Assembly (NCBI GenBank): GCA_965153355.1
Contig: OZ231127.1
Location: forward strand, 88,660,001-88,724,000
Length of the DNA: 64,000 bases
Reading direction: 5' to 3'
Origin: Flaccisagitta enflata
Taxonomy: Eukaryota > Chaetognatha > Sagittoidea > Aphragmophora
Shown here: positions 10,164 through 21,574 of the stretch, in pieces
Position numbering within the stretch: position 1 is the first letter of the stretch
Layout: each line of letters begins with the position of its first letter
The notes under the pieces: model-generated
The model's input: the letters and a program-made list of their open reading frames with translations, nothing else
Told to the model about the DNA's origin: nothing
The model's database searches: none
Made by a program: the position numbers and the translations under genes

Positions 10164-11402
10164 AACAAGGCCGGATACACGGCTACCCTAGTCGCGTGCG
10201 GGTGGGCAGGAGCAGTGCTGGAGAAGGTCACTAGGGCATCTGGGCAGGAGCAGTATGCTTAGAAAGCTCAAAAACGCCAAAAAAGTAATAGTCGCAAAAG
10301 CGTTAGATGGTCAGCGGTACCCATTGCCCCTATGTGAGTATATGTGATGTGTGATGGTGAGAGGGGCAGCGGCCCCGAAGGGGCCGATGACCTATGATTA
10401 GTAAGTTTTGATGCTCTAGGATTGAATTTGAGCCTCAAAGGTGTGATTTGAGCCATGAGGCTGTGATTTGAGCCATGAGGCTGTGATTTGAGCCTCGAAT
10501 CTGTGATTTGAGCCTCAAGTCTTTGATTTGAGCCTTTAGGCTGTGATTTGAGCCTCAAGGCTGGCATTTGAGGCTTGAGGCTGGGATATGAGGCTTGAGG
10601 CTGGGATACAAGCCTCGAGGCTGGGATTTGAGTATCTAGGCTGTGATTTGAGCCATGAGGCTCTTATTTGAGCCTCGTGGCTATGATTTGATGATTTAGG
10701 CTGTAATTTAAGCCATGAGGCTGTGATTTGAGCCTCAAGGCTAGGATTTGAGGCTTGAGGCTTGGATTTAAGGGTTCAGGCTGGGATTTGAGCCTCAAGG
10801 CTGGGGTGTGAGCCTCAAGGCTGGGATATGGGCCTCAAGGCTGGGATATGGGCCTCGAGGCTGGGATATGGGCCTCGAGGCTGGGATATGGGCCTCGAGG
10901 CTGGGATATGGGCCTCGAGGCTGGGATATGGGTCTTGAGGCTGGGATATGGGCCTTGGGGCTGGGATATGGGCCTCGAGGCTGGGATATGGGCCTTGGGG
11001 CTGGGATATGGGCCTCGAGGCAGGGATATGGGCCTCGAGGCTCGGATATGGGCCTCGAGGTTGGGATATGGGCCTCTAGACTGGGATTTGAGCCTCAAGG
11101 TTGGGATTTGAGCCGCAAGGTTAGGATTTGAGTCTTGAGGCAAGGATTTGGGCCTTGAGGCTAGAATTTAGGCCTCTAGACTAGGATCTGGGCCTCTAGA
11201 CTAGGATTATGGCCCCAAGGCCAGGATATGAGCTTCGAGGGGGGTGGACGGAGAAGAAGGAGGAGAAGAAGGAAAAATTTCCCCTATGTGTGAAAGCATA
11301 GGTCATCGGCCCCTTCGGGGCCGCTGCCCAAAAAGGTGACCGACCAACCGACGGACCGACGGACCGACAAAGCGGGGTGTAGAGTCGCGTAGCACGCGAC
11401 TA
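10164..11402 (-). repeat. PHF copy, GTCGCG subfamily, split by insertion
   Basis: The distal end AACAAGGCCGGATACACGGC and GTCGCGTGCGGGTGGGCAGG lies at 10164-10205. The proximal part (GACCGACC tract, 'aaagcggggtgtagagtcg', stem GTCGCGTAGCACGCGAC) lies at 11335-11402. The two parts are separated by the Helentron-like element 10287-11329 and would read as one normal copy without it. Confidence 0.75.
10287..11329 (+). mobile_element. Helentron-like non-autonomous element with 20-bp minisatellite
   Basis: The best-preserved copy. Order: conserved outer segment beginning AATAGTCGCAAAAGCG (10287-10363); left arm 10364-10396; about 42 units of a 20-bp repeat of the type GCCTCGAGGCTGGGATATGG (10400-11235); a GGACGGAGAAG junction; right arm 11297-11329. 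The arms are perfect 33-bp inverted repeats, and each contains the hairpin CGGCCCCTTCGGGGCCG or its complement. The 3' end is hairpin plus CTGCCC. Subterminal inverted repeats, an internal minisatellite and a 3' hairpin without true terminal inverted repeats fit the Helentron/HINE class (established knowledge). Assignment of this family is inference, since no Rep/helicase is present. Confidence 0.7.
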
Positions 11403-11489
11403 AAAATATATCAGAAAGCCGCTTTGAGTATTGCTGTACAACAGCAACAACAGCGACAATAGGCCATCCGTATCACGTCTTTTTTCGAG

Positions 11490-11775
11490 ATTTTTTTGCC
11501 TTACATCCTCTCTCTGGTCCTGCCATTGTTGGGTGCATCCCCTGCCCCTGCCCCATTCAGCCATACCTTTTGCCTCACATCCTCCTCGTGGTCCTGCTAT
11601 TGTTGGTTGCATCCCCTGCCCCTGCTCCATCCGTCCATCTCTTTTGCCTCATCCTCTTTCGGTTTCTGCCATTGTCGGGTGCATCCCTGCCCCCGCCCCT
11701 GCCCCATTCGGTCATCTCTTTTGCCTAACATCGTCTTCCTTGTCATGTCTTTGTCGGGTGCATCTCCTGCCCCGT
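11490..11775 (+). repeat. 74-bp tandem repeat
   Basis: Four units of 73-77 bp containing 'gtgcatcccctgcccctgcc' and 'catctcttttgcct'. Confidence 0.85.
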
Positions 11776-11779
11776 CACA

Positions 11780-12218
11780 GCTGAGCTGTGATTTCTTTCC
11801 ACGGTCTGTAACAAATGAGGAATGAATCAGCCTCTTATTTACGCTGTTTAAAGAACCTCAATATTTTCAAACACAAGTTTTGAGATATTTCACCTTTGTT
11901 ACTGTTTACATAAAAAAAATTTTTATATTCAAATTTCTTGAAATATATCCTTGATTACTATAAGTGTGCAAGTTTAAAGATAGATAGTTAGATAGTAAAG
12001 AAGTTTATAAATTTGAAATGAAAGAACTGTTTTAGTTTTTAAAAATATTGTATTTTGATTTCTTTTGTAAAACAATAGTCTAATTTTGATTTATGATAAC
12101 CATTGAAGTTATCTTAATAGAAGGTATAACCTGGCGTTTTCAGGTATTTTGAGCGGTGTAAAAAAAGTCTCTGTCAAGTTGGTAACAAATGGTGTTCGGC
12201 CTCCAATTGTTGACAAGG
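11780..12218. other. No gene recognised
   Basis: AT-rich sequence with no repeat or coding signal that I can support. Confidence 0.4.
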
Positions 12219-12220
12219 CT

Positions 12221-12360
12221 GTACTCCCTTGTGTCAACATTGTCACTCATCAGGTTTTGTGCTTAATGGTTCTGCTGTGTTTTGAGGCGGTACTCCCTTG
12301 TGTCAACATTGTCACTAATCAGGCTTTGTGCTAAATGGTACTGCCATGTGTTTCGAGGCT
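12221..12360 (+). repeat. 69-bp direct duplication
   Basis: Two copies, starting at 12221 and 12290, of a segment opening GTACTCCCTTGTGTCAACAT with few differences. Confidence 0.85.
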
Positions 12361-12846
12361 GGTCGACATGGTCTCCCTAGTGGTTTATGGTTCCGGGGAT
12401 ACCGGTATGTGCGTTGTGTCAACCAAAAAAATATATCACACTGTGTGCTTGGGCGCGACAAATGTCAACATACTATCAAAATTTGTCAGATGGTTGGAAA
12501 ACACCACGTACTATATGGTTCATCCATTGAAAACGGTTGAATTCAGGTTGGGCATTTATGTAATCTCTTGTTTAGTCAAAAGCATTTTACTGCATCCGCA
12601 TAGTCGGCTTAGATGTCGGCATAGATGTCGGCTTAGATGTCGGCAATGTCGATATGATCGGCGTTTGTGCCCCTGCGTGGCGCTCGCTCGCTTTCATATC
12701 ATCACACGCGACTCAACCGCGTTTAACTTCTTTCTTTTCTTCACTTTCTTTTCTTCACTTTCTTTTAATTTCTTTTGCCTTTTTGCCTTTCTTTGCATTT
12801 TTTTTTCTTTTCTTCTCTTCCTTTCATTCCTTTCCTTACTTCTTTT

Positions 12847-13049
12847 TAGTCGCGTGCACGCGACTCTACAACCCGCTTTGTCCATCGGTCGGTCGGTTGG
12901 TTGGTCGGTTGGTCCGCCGGTCACACTTTACTTTTTTTTATGATCTTATTTTTTTGACCTCACTGCTCCTGCCCAAACGGTCTGGTGACCTCAAATATGG
13001 CCCCTGCCAACCCGCACGCGACTTCGGTAGCCATGTATCCGGCCTTGTT
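12847..13049 (+). repeat. PHF copy, GTCGCG subfamily (reference-quality)
   Basis: Head is the perfect palindrome GTCGCGTGCACGCGAC. The order is 'tctacaacccgctttgtcc', a (GGTC/GGTT)n tract, 'cactgctcctgcccaaac', 'gcccctgccaacccgcacg', the third GCGACT motif and 'tagccatgtatccggccttg'. About 200 bp. Confidence 0.8.
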
Positions 13050-13106
13050 CTTCTGTGTTTTTCTTTTTTTCCTTCTCGCCTTTATTCTTTGTTTCATCTT
13101 TGATGT

Positions 13107-13194
13107 GTTTCTTTGTTTCTTTGTTTCTTTGTTTCTTTGTTTCTTTGTTTCTTTGTTTCTTTGTTTCTTTGTTTCTTTGTTTCTTTGTTTCTTC
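13107..13194 (+). repeat. (TTTCTTTG)n repeat
   Basis: Eleven uninterrupted 8-bp units. Confidence 0.95.
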
Positions 13195-13199
13195 TCAAG

Positions 13200-14330
13200 G
13201 TTCCACTTGCTTCCTTTGTGTAAGACTTTGTTTCTGAATCTGTATCAGATTTTTCCTTCTCCTCTCTATTGACAGTTTTTATGATTTCTCTTTCTCTCTT
13301 TCCAATTGTTTTTTTCACATGATTTAACGTACACTTTACAAAACTTTCAATGATCACATTTATATGGTCCCATTGTTTTGAAATCTAGAGCTTATTTCAT
13401 GTAATACTATTATTTGTGGAACCACCGTCAGAAATTTCATATCAGTGCGGCCTTATCTAGACAAGTTAAGCCGAGAGAAAAATGAGCTTGCATACGAAAA
13501 TTCAAGTATGGATTCATATGTAATAATAGGTAAGCTACATGATGATGTATGGTTTTGTTCAATTTTTTTCAAAATCACTGAATATCTAAAAAAACAAAAA
13601 AAATTAAAGAGTTACTTATTTCTGTATAGTATATGCTTTCATTCATATACTAACCTATCCAATTTTAGGAACGTCCTAATTTAGGTGGTTTATAAATATA
13701 TCAAAACCTTTGTTAGAGGTGTTAATATCATGAATTTAAGCGAAGCAAGGAAGAACAAAAGTGGGTGTTCGAAAAGCACAAAGAAAAACAAAAAGATCAG
13801 AGAGAGAATAAGGCATATAAACAAGATGGAAAGCGTAAAGAGAGAATCAAGTAAGTGGCTTCTCAGTTGCGCAAGTTGCCAATGATGTGTCATGTGTCTC
13901 GATATGCGCATGCAAGATATGCGTGGGTCTGTGGTCAATTCTAATTATTGAAAGATTCACTATCAATACAAAAAGCCCGCAAGATGGGTTGCTCTGTGAT
14001 GCTTGGGACGGGACGTCTAAAAGCTGGAGATAAAGGCCATTAGAGCTGAAGGCTGAAGGCATTAAGAATGTTTTTTCAATACTCAGATTTTGGGTAAAAT
14101 CTAGGATTTGGCTTGAAAACTCAAGCATCAAGGTGAGAGAGCTGTACAAGACATTGATGGAGAAGAGGAGGAGAAAGACTAGTGAAGGAGAGCGAGAGGG
14201 AGAGGGAGAGAGAGAAAAAGAGGAACAGACAGAGAAACACCTTAACAGAGAAACACCCAACTCAATCCGTCAGAATATCCTTGTTTTAGTAAAAACTCTG
14301 ACACGAGGGAATAACACAGACAAGACACAC
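13200..14330. other. No gene recognised
   Basis: Mixed AT-rich and purine-rich sequence. No domain is visible in any frame. Confidence 0.4.
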
Positions 14331-14339
14331 CATGAAGAA

Positions 14340-14599
<260 letters not shown>

Positions 14600-14744
14600 C
14601 ACACTCCAACACATACTGATGACGTTGAGGGACGGGAGAGCGCTAAAATTGGGGCACTCAAGTCTCAAAGCAAAAGTTGAGATCGAGGTTCAACACGAAA
14701 ATCTCTCTCGACTTTCATAAAGGCAGAAATAACGTCACCTTCGC

Positions 14745-15195
14745 CATTTACGCCCCCAAGGTTACCATCACTGTGCCATCTTCGCCATCTACGCCCCAAA
14801 CGTTATCATCACTTCGCCATCTACGCCCCCAACGTTGCCATCACTACGCCATTCACGCCATCTATGCCCCCAACGTTACCATCACTACGCCATCTACGCC
14901 ATCTACACCTCAAACGCTATCATCGCTACGCCATTCACGCCATCTATACCCCCAGAGTTACCAACCTTACCAACACTGACATCGTGGTTGTCAATACAGA
15001 CGCCGTCAACACCAACACTGGCACCGCGGGTGTCAATACAGACGCCGCCCTTACCAACACTAACATCGTGGTTGTCAACACAAACACTGCCCTCACTAAC
15101 ACTAGCAAACTGGCTATCAACATGAACACCGCCCATACCAACCGCGGTTGTCAACACAAACGCCGCCCCTACCAACATTGACACTGCGGTTGTCC
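14745..15195 (+). repeat. Short-unit minisatellites
   Basis: 14745-14960 repeats 'cgccatctacgcccccaacg', each with a following 'ttaccatcacta'. 14965-15195 repeats 'accaacactgacatcgtgg' plus 'ttgtcaatacagacgccg'. Threonine-rich frames here are repeat artefacts. Confidence 0.8.
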
Positions 15196-15675
15196 ACAAC
15201 CACATGTTAGAGTCACCACAACAAATCAGACCAGAGCTCAGGAGCCCAAGCTTAGGGCACCACACCCCAAACATATTACAACCACGGGTTAGAGTTACCA
15301 AACTAAATCAAACCTTAGCCCAGGAGCCTGAGCTTGTGGGCACCACATCCTAAACATACCACAACCACACATTAGAGTCACTATACCAAATCAGACTTTA
15401 GCCCAGGAGCCTAAGCTTAGGGCACCAGACCCCGAACATACCACAACCACAGGTTAGAGTCACCATACCAAATCAGACATTAGCCTAGGAGCCTAAGCTT
15501 AGGGCACCACACCCCGAACATACCACAAACACAGGTTAGAGTTACCAAACAAGATCACACAATAGCTCAGGAGCCCAAGCTTAGGGGCACCACAACAAAA
15601 CATAAGAGTCATACCACCCCCACGCTTAAGACTCAACACACCAAATCAGACCTAAGCCCAGGAGCCCAAACTTAG
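15196..15675 (+). repeat. 82-bp tandem repeat
   Basis: The TTAGAGT motif recurs at 15207, 15289, 15372, 15454 and 15536, a strict 82-bp period. Each unit contains 'caggagcc', 'aagcttagggcacca' and 'aacataccacaacca'. About 5.7 copies. Confidence 0.9.
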
Positions 15676-15932
15676 AGGCAGTGCGAATAACGAGGCAAAT
15701 AGAAGAGTGGGTTCGCCCAAAAGATATCGTCCGGGCCAAAGATGACGATCTGAAAGCGGGGAAAAAACGCAATATTCGTGAACAGCGTTATGTGTCTTTT
15801 CTTTCGTCTCCCCTTTTATTTTGGCCGTTTGTCTCTCCATTAAGCTTTACTTTCTCCCTCTTTGTCTGTCTCTTTTGTCTGTCTGTCTATCTGTCTCTTC
15901 TGTCTGTCCGTCATTATGTTTGTCTATCTCTA

Positions 15933-16063
<131 letters not shown>

Positions 16064-16313
16064 ACGTTTTCATTGTCATTTTTAACAACATTTATGATAT
16101 CTTTGTACGGTGATTTCCTGATACATGGTAGTGTCTCGAAAGATAACATCAGTCCGAAGGGGGAAGAATCAGAGAGAGAGAAATGAAAAATATCAATGAG
16201 CTTAAGGAAGGAAAGATCTTATCTTGATTAAACGAACGAACGAGTGAAAAAGAGAGAGAGAGAGGGGTTGAACTGAGTTTGTTTATGAGCTGGAAGAAGA
16301 AATAAATGAGTAA

Positions 16314-16378
16314 ACGAATGAATGAATGAATGAATATACCAATGAATGAATGGATGAATGAATGAATGAATGAACGAA
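16314..16378 (+). repeat. (GAAT)n microsatellite
   Basis: About 15 GAAT/GAAC units. Confidence 0.9.
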
Positions 16379-16679
16379 CAAACGAAAGAACCTCTGAAAA
16401 AAGATAGACAGGATGAATAAAGGTCGTTTGTGAGCTGGAAAAGTGGTTTGGAAGTCGATGAAAATGAAACTCTGCCGTTTGGAGTCGAAACTCGATTGAA
16501 TGTTGAGACTTACGCCTCAAAATCACTTAAGGTTTGACTGTGTCTTGATTGGCGCATGTTTCAAAATTCTCCATTTATGAGATTTATAAAAAAAAATCAG
16601 CTGATTTGCTATCATTAAAATCTTGCTTCATTTTTATTTCTTTCTTTTTAAAAACACCTTCCTTCCGACCTTTGGTTTA

Positions 16680-17264
16680 ACAGGGTGTGCAAAAAATTTC
16701 GTACTAGCCATCAAATCTATAGATAAGGTGCTTAGATTTGGAGAAATTCTTGCCAGTTGATGTTCTGTGTCTAAGGTTAGGTTATTTTTCATACTTAGGC
16801 ATGGGAAAAAGGACACATGGCAGACAACAGAATACATTTTTTAGACCAACAGGGACTCAAGTAGAAAGTAACCAATTATTACTTTTTTTGTGAATAAACA
16901 TTTTTTTCTTGTCTGAATTCGATTGATAAATCATTTTTGTTGACTGAAACCCCTTCAAGTTGAACCAACTAACTTCCCTTGATGCATTTTTTCTCAAAAA
17001 ATCCATCCAGGGGCCAATAGAGATAGAATAACTTTCATTTTTCAATAAACACAGCTCTGCAAATAAATTCATGTCAAAATCTGATTTTCTCATTTTACCT
17101 ATGTAGATGTCATGGCCATGTATCGAAATTTTATCAGCTGATCACAGTTTCTACTTTTAGTATGACCAGCTGAGATACTCTGGTTCAAATTTCAGTTCAT
17201 AACTCTCATAACAAGTATGGTTTACAAGCAATAGGCCGAGTACGAATTTTTTTGCTCACCCTGT
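16680..17264. mobile_element. Mariner-type MITE with TA duplication
   Basis: A 585-bp noncoding element. The left end is ACAGGGTGTGCAAAAAATTT followed by CGTACT. The right end is its inverted repeat, with AGTACGAA and CTCACCCTGT. TA flanks both sides (16678-16679 and 17265-17266). No transposase frame is present. Confidence 0.8.
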
Positions 17265-17269
17265 TAGCA

Positions 17270-17838
17270 GCCCTCTTAAAAATGTTTTCTTTCTGAGTAG
17301 CAGGATTTTGCCCTTCATGTCTTCCAACATGAACAATCCAACTCCATTAGTGAAACTATACCAAAATCTAAAAGAAACCCTTATCTTTTGCTTTTATTGA
17401 CTTATTGACTAAGAACATAGCAGAAAACTATCCTTGCTTAACTGACTGCCTGTAAAAGACAAACAAAATGTATCCCTTACTGAAAATTCCAGTCACCTCT
17501 CTCCTTTTCTTTTCCTTCTATTTTTTTTACCTTCTCCTTCTTTTTCTTTTTCTTCTTTCTGTTTCTCCTTTTTCTCCTTCCTCTTCTTCTTCTTCCTACT
17601 CTTCTGCAAAAAACCTTCCAACCAACTGACCAACCAACCAACCAATCGACTAATAGACAGATATGACCTCTTGTCCAGATACAAGGACACATTTGAAGAT
17701 AAAACAAACACTTATCCAAAGCCATCAGTTCAGGACTTTCATGGCCAATCCAGATGTTCCTCATATCATACATCCATGTTGAAATAAAACTGATTCACAA
17801 TAAGCTAACTATGTCATAAATTCTGTGATGTTTTTTTT
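17270..17838. other. No gene recognised
   Basis: AT-rich, with a CTT/TTC-rich patch at about 17500-17600. No coding signal. Confidence 0.4.
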
Positions 17839-17839
17839 T

Positions 17840-18245
17840 CATATCTCCAATCATACTTATGCGCCATTTTGTTTATATCGTTCCCAGAGTGTGGTTGGCC
17901 AGTGATTTTATTCATTTCATTCATGAGTCATTTTGTTTAACATTGATGCGAAAGTGTGATTTTATTCATTTCATTCATGCATCGTTTTATTTGATGCCAA
18001 AGTGTGGTTGGCCGATGATTTTAATTATGCATCGTTTTGTTTGATGTTGATGCCAGAGTGCGGTTGGCCAGTGATTTTATTCATGCTATGTTTTGTTTGA
18101 TATTGATGTCAGGAGTGTGTTGATTCTTTTCTCTTGTGCACCATTTTGTTTGATATTGGAACTAGAGTGTGGTTGGCCAGTGATTCTATTCCTGCGCCAT
18201 TTTGTTTGATATTTATACCAGAGTGAGGTTGGCCGGTGATTGATT
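17840..18245 (+). repeat. 56-bp tandem repeat
   Basis: GGTTGGCC recurs near 17892, 18005, 18062, 18171 and 18227, multiples of 55-57 bp. Units also carry 'agtgattttattcat' and 'ccattttgtttgat'. Confidence 0.85.
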
Positions 18246-18324
18246 CGAGTTTGATGTGCCAATTGAGACAGAGAAAAATGCGTCCCGGTTGTCATTCCCG
18301 AAATTGCTTTTACCATTGCCATAT

Positions 18325-18545
18325 AATACACTACTTCCAACTGCTGCTGCTGCCATATAATACACTACAGCCAACCGCTGCTGCTGCTGCTGCCATATAT
18401 TACACTCCTACCAACTGCTGCTGCTCCTGCCATATAGTACACTACTGCCAACTGTTGCTGCTGCTGCCATATAATACACTACTGCCAACTGCTGCTGCTG
18501 CTGCCATATAATACACTACTGCCAACTGCTGCTGCTGCTGCCATA
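18325..18545 (+). repeat. Approx. 38-bp tandem repeat with CTG core
   Basis: Six or so units of (CTG)3-5 followed by 'ccatataatacactactgcc'. Unit length varies with the number of CTG triplets. A further partial array lies at 19252-19315. Confidence 0.85.
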
Positions 18546-18547
18546 TG

Positions 18548-18720
18548 TGTATGGACAACATTACTACTGAACCAAACTAAAATAAGGACAAGAGCCTTAG
18601 GAGCTCTAACTGGTGTTTAATCGCGACCCTTCACAACTATTCTTTTAATCAGCAAAATCCACTTCAGACCTTACCGAAGAGCTGCTTAATAGAAACATAT
18701 CAACTGCAAGAAAAGTCCAC
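18548..18720 (+). repeat. Duplicated block, copy 1
   Basis: About 165 bp from 'ggacaacattactac' to 'aatagaaacatatca' recurs at 19077-19232 with over 90% identity by eye. Both copies follow or adjoin the CTG-containing array. Interrupted translations hint at an old retroelement C-terminus, with a CxxC-type 'NCQLC' downstream of copy 1, but stops and frame breaks prevent a firm call. Confidence 0.6.
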
Positions 18721-19076
18721 AATTGTCAGCTATGTGCCAGTGACAAGAAAGAGTACCAGATAAGTGTGTTGAACTGTGCCCCAGATTCCTCACACCTATC
18801 TGATCTTCCCATTGTAAAAAGCCCATAATACCCACAGCCTTAATTAGGACTTTTCTCACTAATTGAATATATTCCACCAAGTGACTCTGAGTCAACCCCA
18901 AATTCCGAGGTTCATAGTAATCATATCCCAATTGTAAGACAAACATATAACCAAAAAAAAAGGTATTTATCAAAAGACAAACGAGTTATCAAAGGCAATG
19001 TTGTAAAAAAACTTACCATGGAGGCTAGAATTGAGTCAACCGAATGGGACCGCCAGCATTCTGAATATGTGAAATG

Positions 19077-19232
19077 GACAACATTACTACCAAACCAAAC
19101 TAAAATAAGGACAAGAGCCTTAGGAGCTCTAACTGGTGTTTAATCGCGACCCTTCACAACTATCCTTTTAATCAGCAAAAATCCACTTCAAACCTTACCA
19201 AAAAGCTGCTCAATAGAAACATATCATCTATA
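19077..19232 (+). repeat. Duplicated block, copy 2
   Basis: Second copy of the 18548-18720 block, followed by 'atatcaactatcaact' repeats and another partial CTG-containing array. Confidence 0.65.
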
Positions 19233-19390
19233 TAATATCAACTATCAACTATCAACTATATAATACACTACTGCCAACTGCTGCTGCTGCCATTTAATAC
19301 ACTGCAGCCAACTGCTTTCGAAAATTGCCCCGCCATTTCTGTAATTTTAAGTTTGTGACCCACTCGCACCACCAACTTCAATGTTTTGTA

Positions 19391-19598
19391 CCGTCGTTGC
19401 CAAACGGATTGTTACTCGTTCCGTCCGTCAGTCGATTCCTCCCTCGGTCCGTCCATCGGTCCTTCGTAACGATTCAAAAAGTGTAGAAACACGCATTTTG
19501 TGGTTGTGGGATCATGTGTTAGGAGGTGAGGGGGGGTGTGGCATGGTTTAGCCCCTGCCCACACGTCCACGACGATATTGGAACCACGCGTTATTTGA
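19391..19598 (+). repeat. PHF copy, GTTGC subfamily, diverged
   Basis: Head CGTTGCCAAACGGATTG is decayed. A GTCCGTCC tract, 'aaaaagtgtagaaacacgc', 'gcccctgcccacacgtcc' and 'gatattggaaccacgcgtta' follow in family order. Confidence 0.55.
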
Positions 19599-19650
19599 TG
19601 TCATGTTGCACTAACACAGCTTCCACCTCATCAACTATTCCCACCTTTTC

Positions 19651-19853
19651 AGTCGCATGCTTCGCGACTCAACACTCCGCTTTCTTCGCCCATCCGTCCG
19701 TAAGTCTGTCTGTCTGTCTGTCGGTCACATTTTACTTTGTTTATGTTTTTTTTTCATTCCTTGACCTACCTGCTTTTACCCAAATGCTCTAGTGACTTCA
19801 AATATAGCCCCTGCCCACCCGCACGCGGCTGGGTTAGCCGTGTATCCGGCCTC
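19651..19853 (+). repeat. PHF copy, GTCGCG subfamily
   Basis: Head AGTCGCATGCTTCGCGACTC, then 'aacactccgctttcttcgcc', a (GTCT)n tract, 'gcccctgcccacccgcacg' and 'tagccgtgtatccggcct'. Confidence 0.75.
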
Positions 19854-20059
19854 AATTTTGAACTGTACCCCCGGATGGTCGTTATGCTAAGGTGTGCCCT
19901 TTGGGTAATAAACAGAGTATTAGTTGATTGGTTTCCTACACGTTTCGATTAATGTACTTCCGATATTCTTACTTGATCCATCCATCTATCCATCCATTGG
20001 AAAAGAAAGTAATGAAAAAAGAAAGGAAACGAGAAAAAAGAGGATACAATTGTAAAAAG

Positions 20060-20275
20060 AAAAAAAAGGAGGAAGAAACAGAATCAGAAAAATAAATAGA
20101 AGAAAATAGGAATAAAATGAGAGAAAAGGAAAAAGAAAAAGAAGAGGAAAAAAAAAGAAAGGAAAAGGAAAAAGAAGAGGAGAAAAAAAGAAAAGGAAAA
20201 GGAAAAGGAGACGAGGATACGAAAGAAAGAAGTGAAAAAATTGGAAAAGAAAAAAATGGTGTGAAATGGTTTAGA
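20060..20275 (+). repeat. Purine-rich low-complexity tract
   Basis: Almost pure A/G with GAAAAAG motifs. Confidence 0.85.
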
Positions 20276-20354
20276 TAGCCGCCCGCAAAGTGGCAAAGGC
20301 GTTTGGTTTACTTTAAAGGGGAAGAAAAGGAGAAAAAAGGTAAGGTAAGAATAC

Positions 20355-20524
<170 letters not shown>

Positions 20525-20572
20525 TGACACGGGCAGACAGGCGCATACAAACATACACATTACGGTTATTGG

Positions 20573-20680
20573 AGGCCGTATATGCGGACACGCGGCTGCC
20601 TTAGTCGCGGACAGCTGGAGCGTAAAACCAAGAAAAAGGACTTTATGACCGACTGACGGACCCAAAGTAGCGTGAAAATT
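20573..20680 (-). repeat. PHF fragment, degraded
   Basis: Minus-strand remnant with 'ggccgtatatgcggacacg', TTAGTCGCGGACAG and a distant 'gaccgactgacggaccc'. The head palindrome is absent. Confidence 0.45.
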
Positions 20681-20825
20681 GATAATACCGTGGTTACAAA
20701 AAGTAGTAAGAGATTGTGAACGAAATCTAGGCTGGAAACTAGTATAAAGTGAGTAAAAGAAGGACAGACAAAATAGCAAAATTGGCCAAAATATAGAAAA
20801 AATAATTTCGTCAAATGACGTCATC

Positions 20826-20826
<1 letters not shown>

Positions 20827-20859
<33 letters not shown>
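20827..20859 (+). repeat. Poly(A) run
   Basis: 32-33 adenines. No associated retrotransposed gene is recognisable upstream. Confidence 0.9.
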
Positions 20860-20861
<2 letters not shown>

Positions 20862-20946
20862 AAAGAAAAAAAAATGAAGTCAACTCCATTACTGACTGTA
20901 CGAACGAGAAAAAAGGAGGTTTGTAGGTAATCGAAAGGAAAGAAGA

Positions 20947-21003
20947 GAGAGAGAGAGAGAGAGGCAAACCCACACACACACACACACACACACACACGCG
21001 CGC
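20947..21003 (+). repeat. (GA)n(CA)n compound microsatellite
   Basis: GA units followed by CA and CG units. Confidence 0.9.
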
Positions 21004-21257
21004 GGGCAAACAGAAAGAGACAAAAAGATAGAAACAGAGAGACTACCGTTGATGGGGGTAGATTACCAAATCAATCAACAAAAGAACCCTTTCAATCATC
21101 ACTCTACAGCCAACATAGCGCCGAGCAAAAATAACATTTTGAAGGACCAAAAGAAAGCGAGCAACCAAATACTCAGCTTAAAGGACACGTGAGCGTGCAA
21201 TCAAGAAACCAAAAGCTTGTAGCCTAAAAGTTTTAATGAAAAAAAAAAGCATCATAA

Positions 21258-21568
21258 GGGGGTGTCTCTAGTCAAAGAGGATCGCTTTTTGAACGGGCCA
21301 CTCGGTCGCTCGCTACGTTCGTTCGCTCGCACCGCTCACTCCGCTCACTCACTCCGCAGCGCTACGCTCGCTTCGCTCACTCGCTTTGCTCACTTGCTTT
21401 GCTCACTCGCTTTGCTCACTCGCTTTGCTCACTCGCTCCATTCACGGGCTCGCTCACTCACTTCGCTCACTCCCTTGTGGGACGGTTGAAATTCTTGAAT
21501 ATGTGTTCTCACTGTGATCGCGTTTCACAGGAACAAACGCGTTTTTGGCGCTCACTAGAAACACGCCC
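21258..21568 (+). mobile_element. PIF/Harbinger-like MITE, copy A
   Basis: Ends are GGGGGTGTCTCTAGTC and CACTAGAAACACGCCC, inverted repeats of about 15 bp. TAA is present on both sides (21255-21257 and 21569-21571). The interior has many GCTCGCT and CGCTCACT motifs, 'gtgggacggttgaaattctt' and GCGTTT-containing ends. A 3-bp TWA duplication with a GGG(C/G)GTGTTT terminus fits PIF/Harbinger (Tourist-like) MITEs. Noncoding. Confidence 0.75.
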
Positions 21569-21574
21569 TAACTC

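Noticed and set aside
20827-20859. Poly(A) as the tail of a processed pseudogene
   Set aside because: No recognisable coding or SINE body upstream and no target duplication visible.
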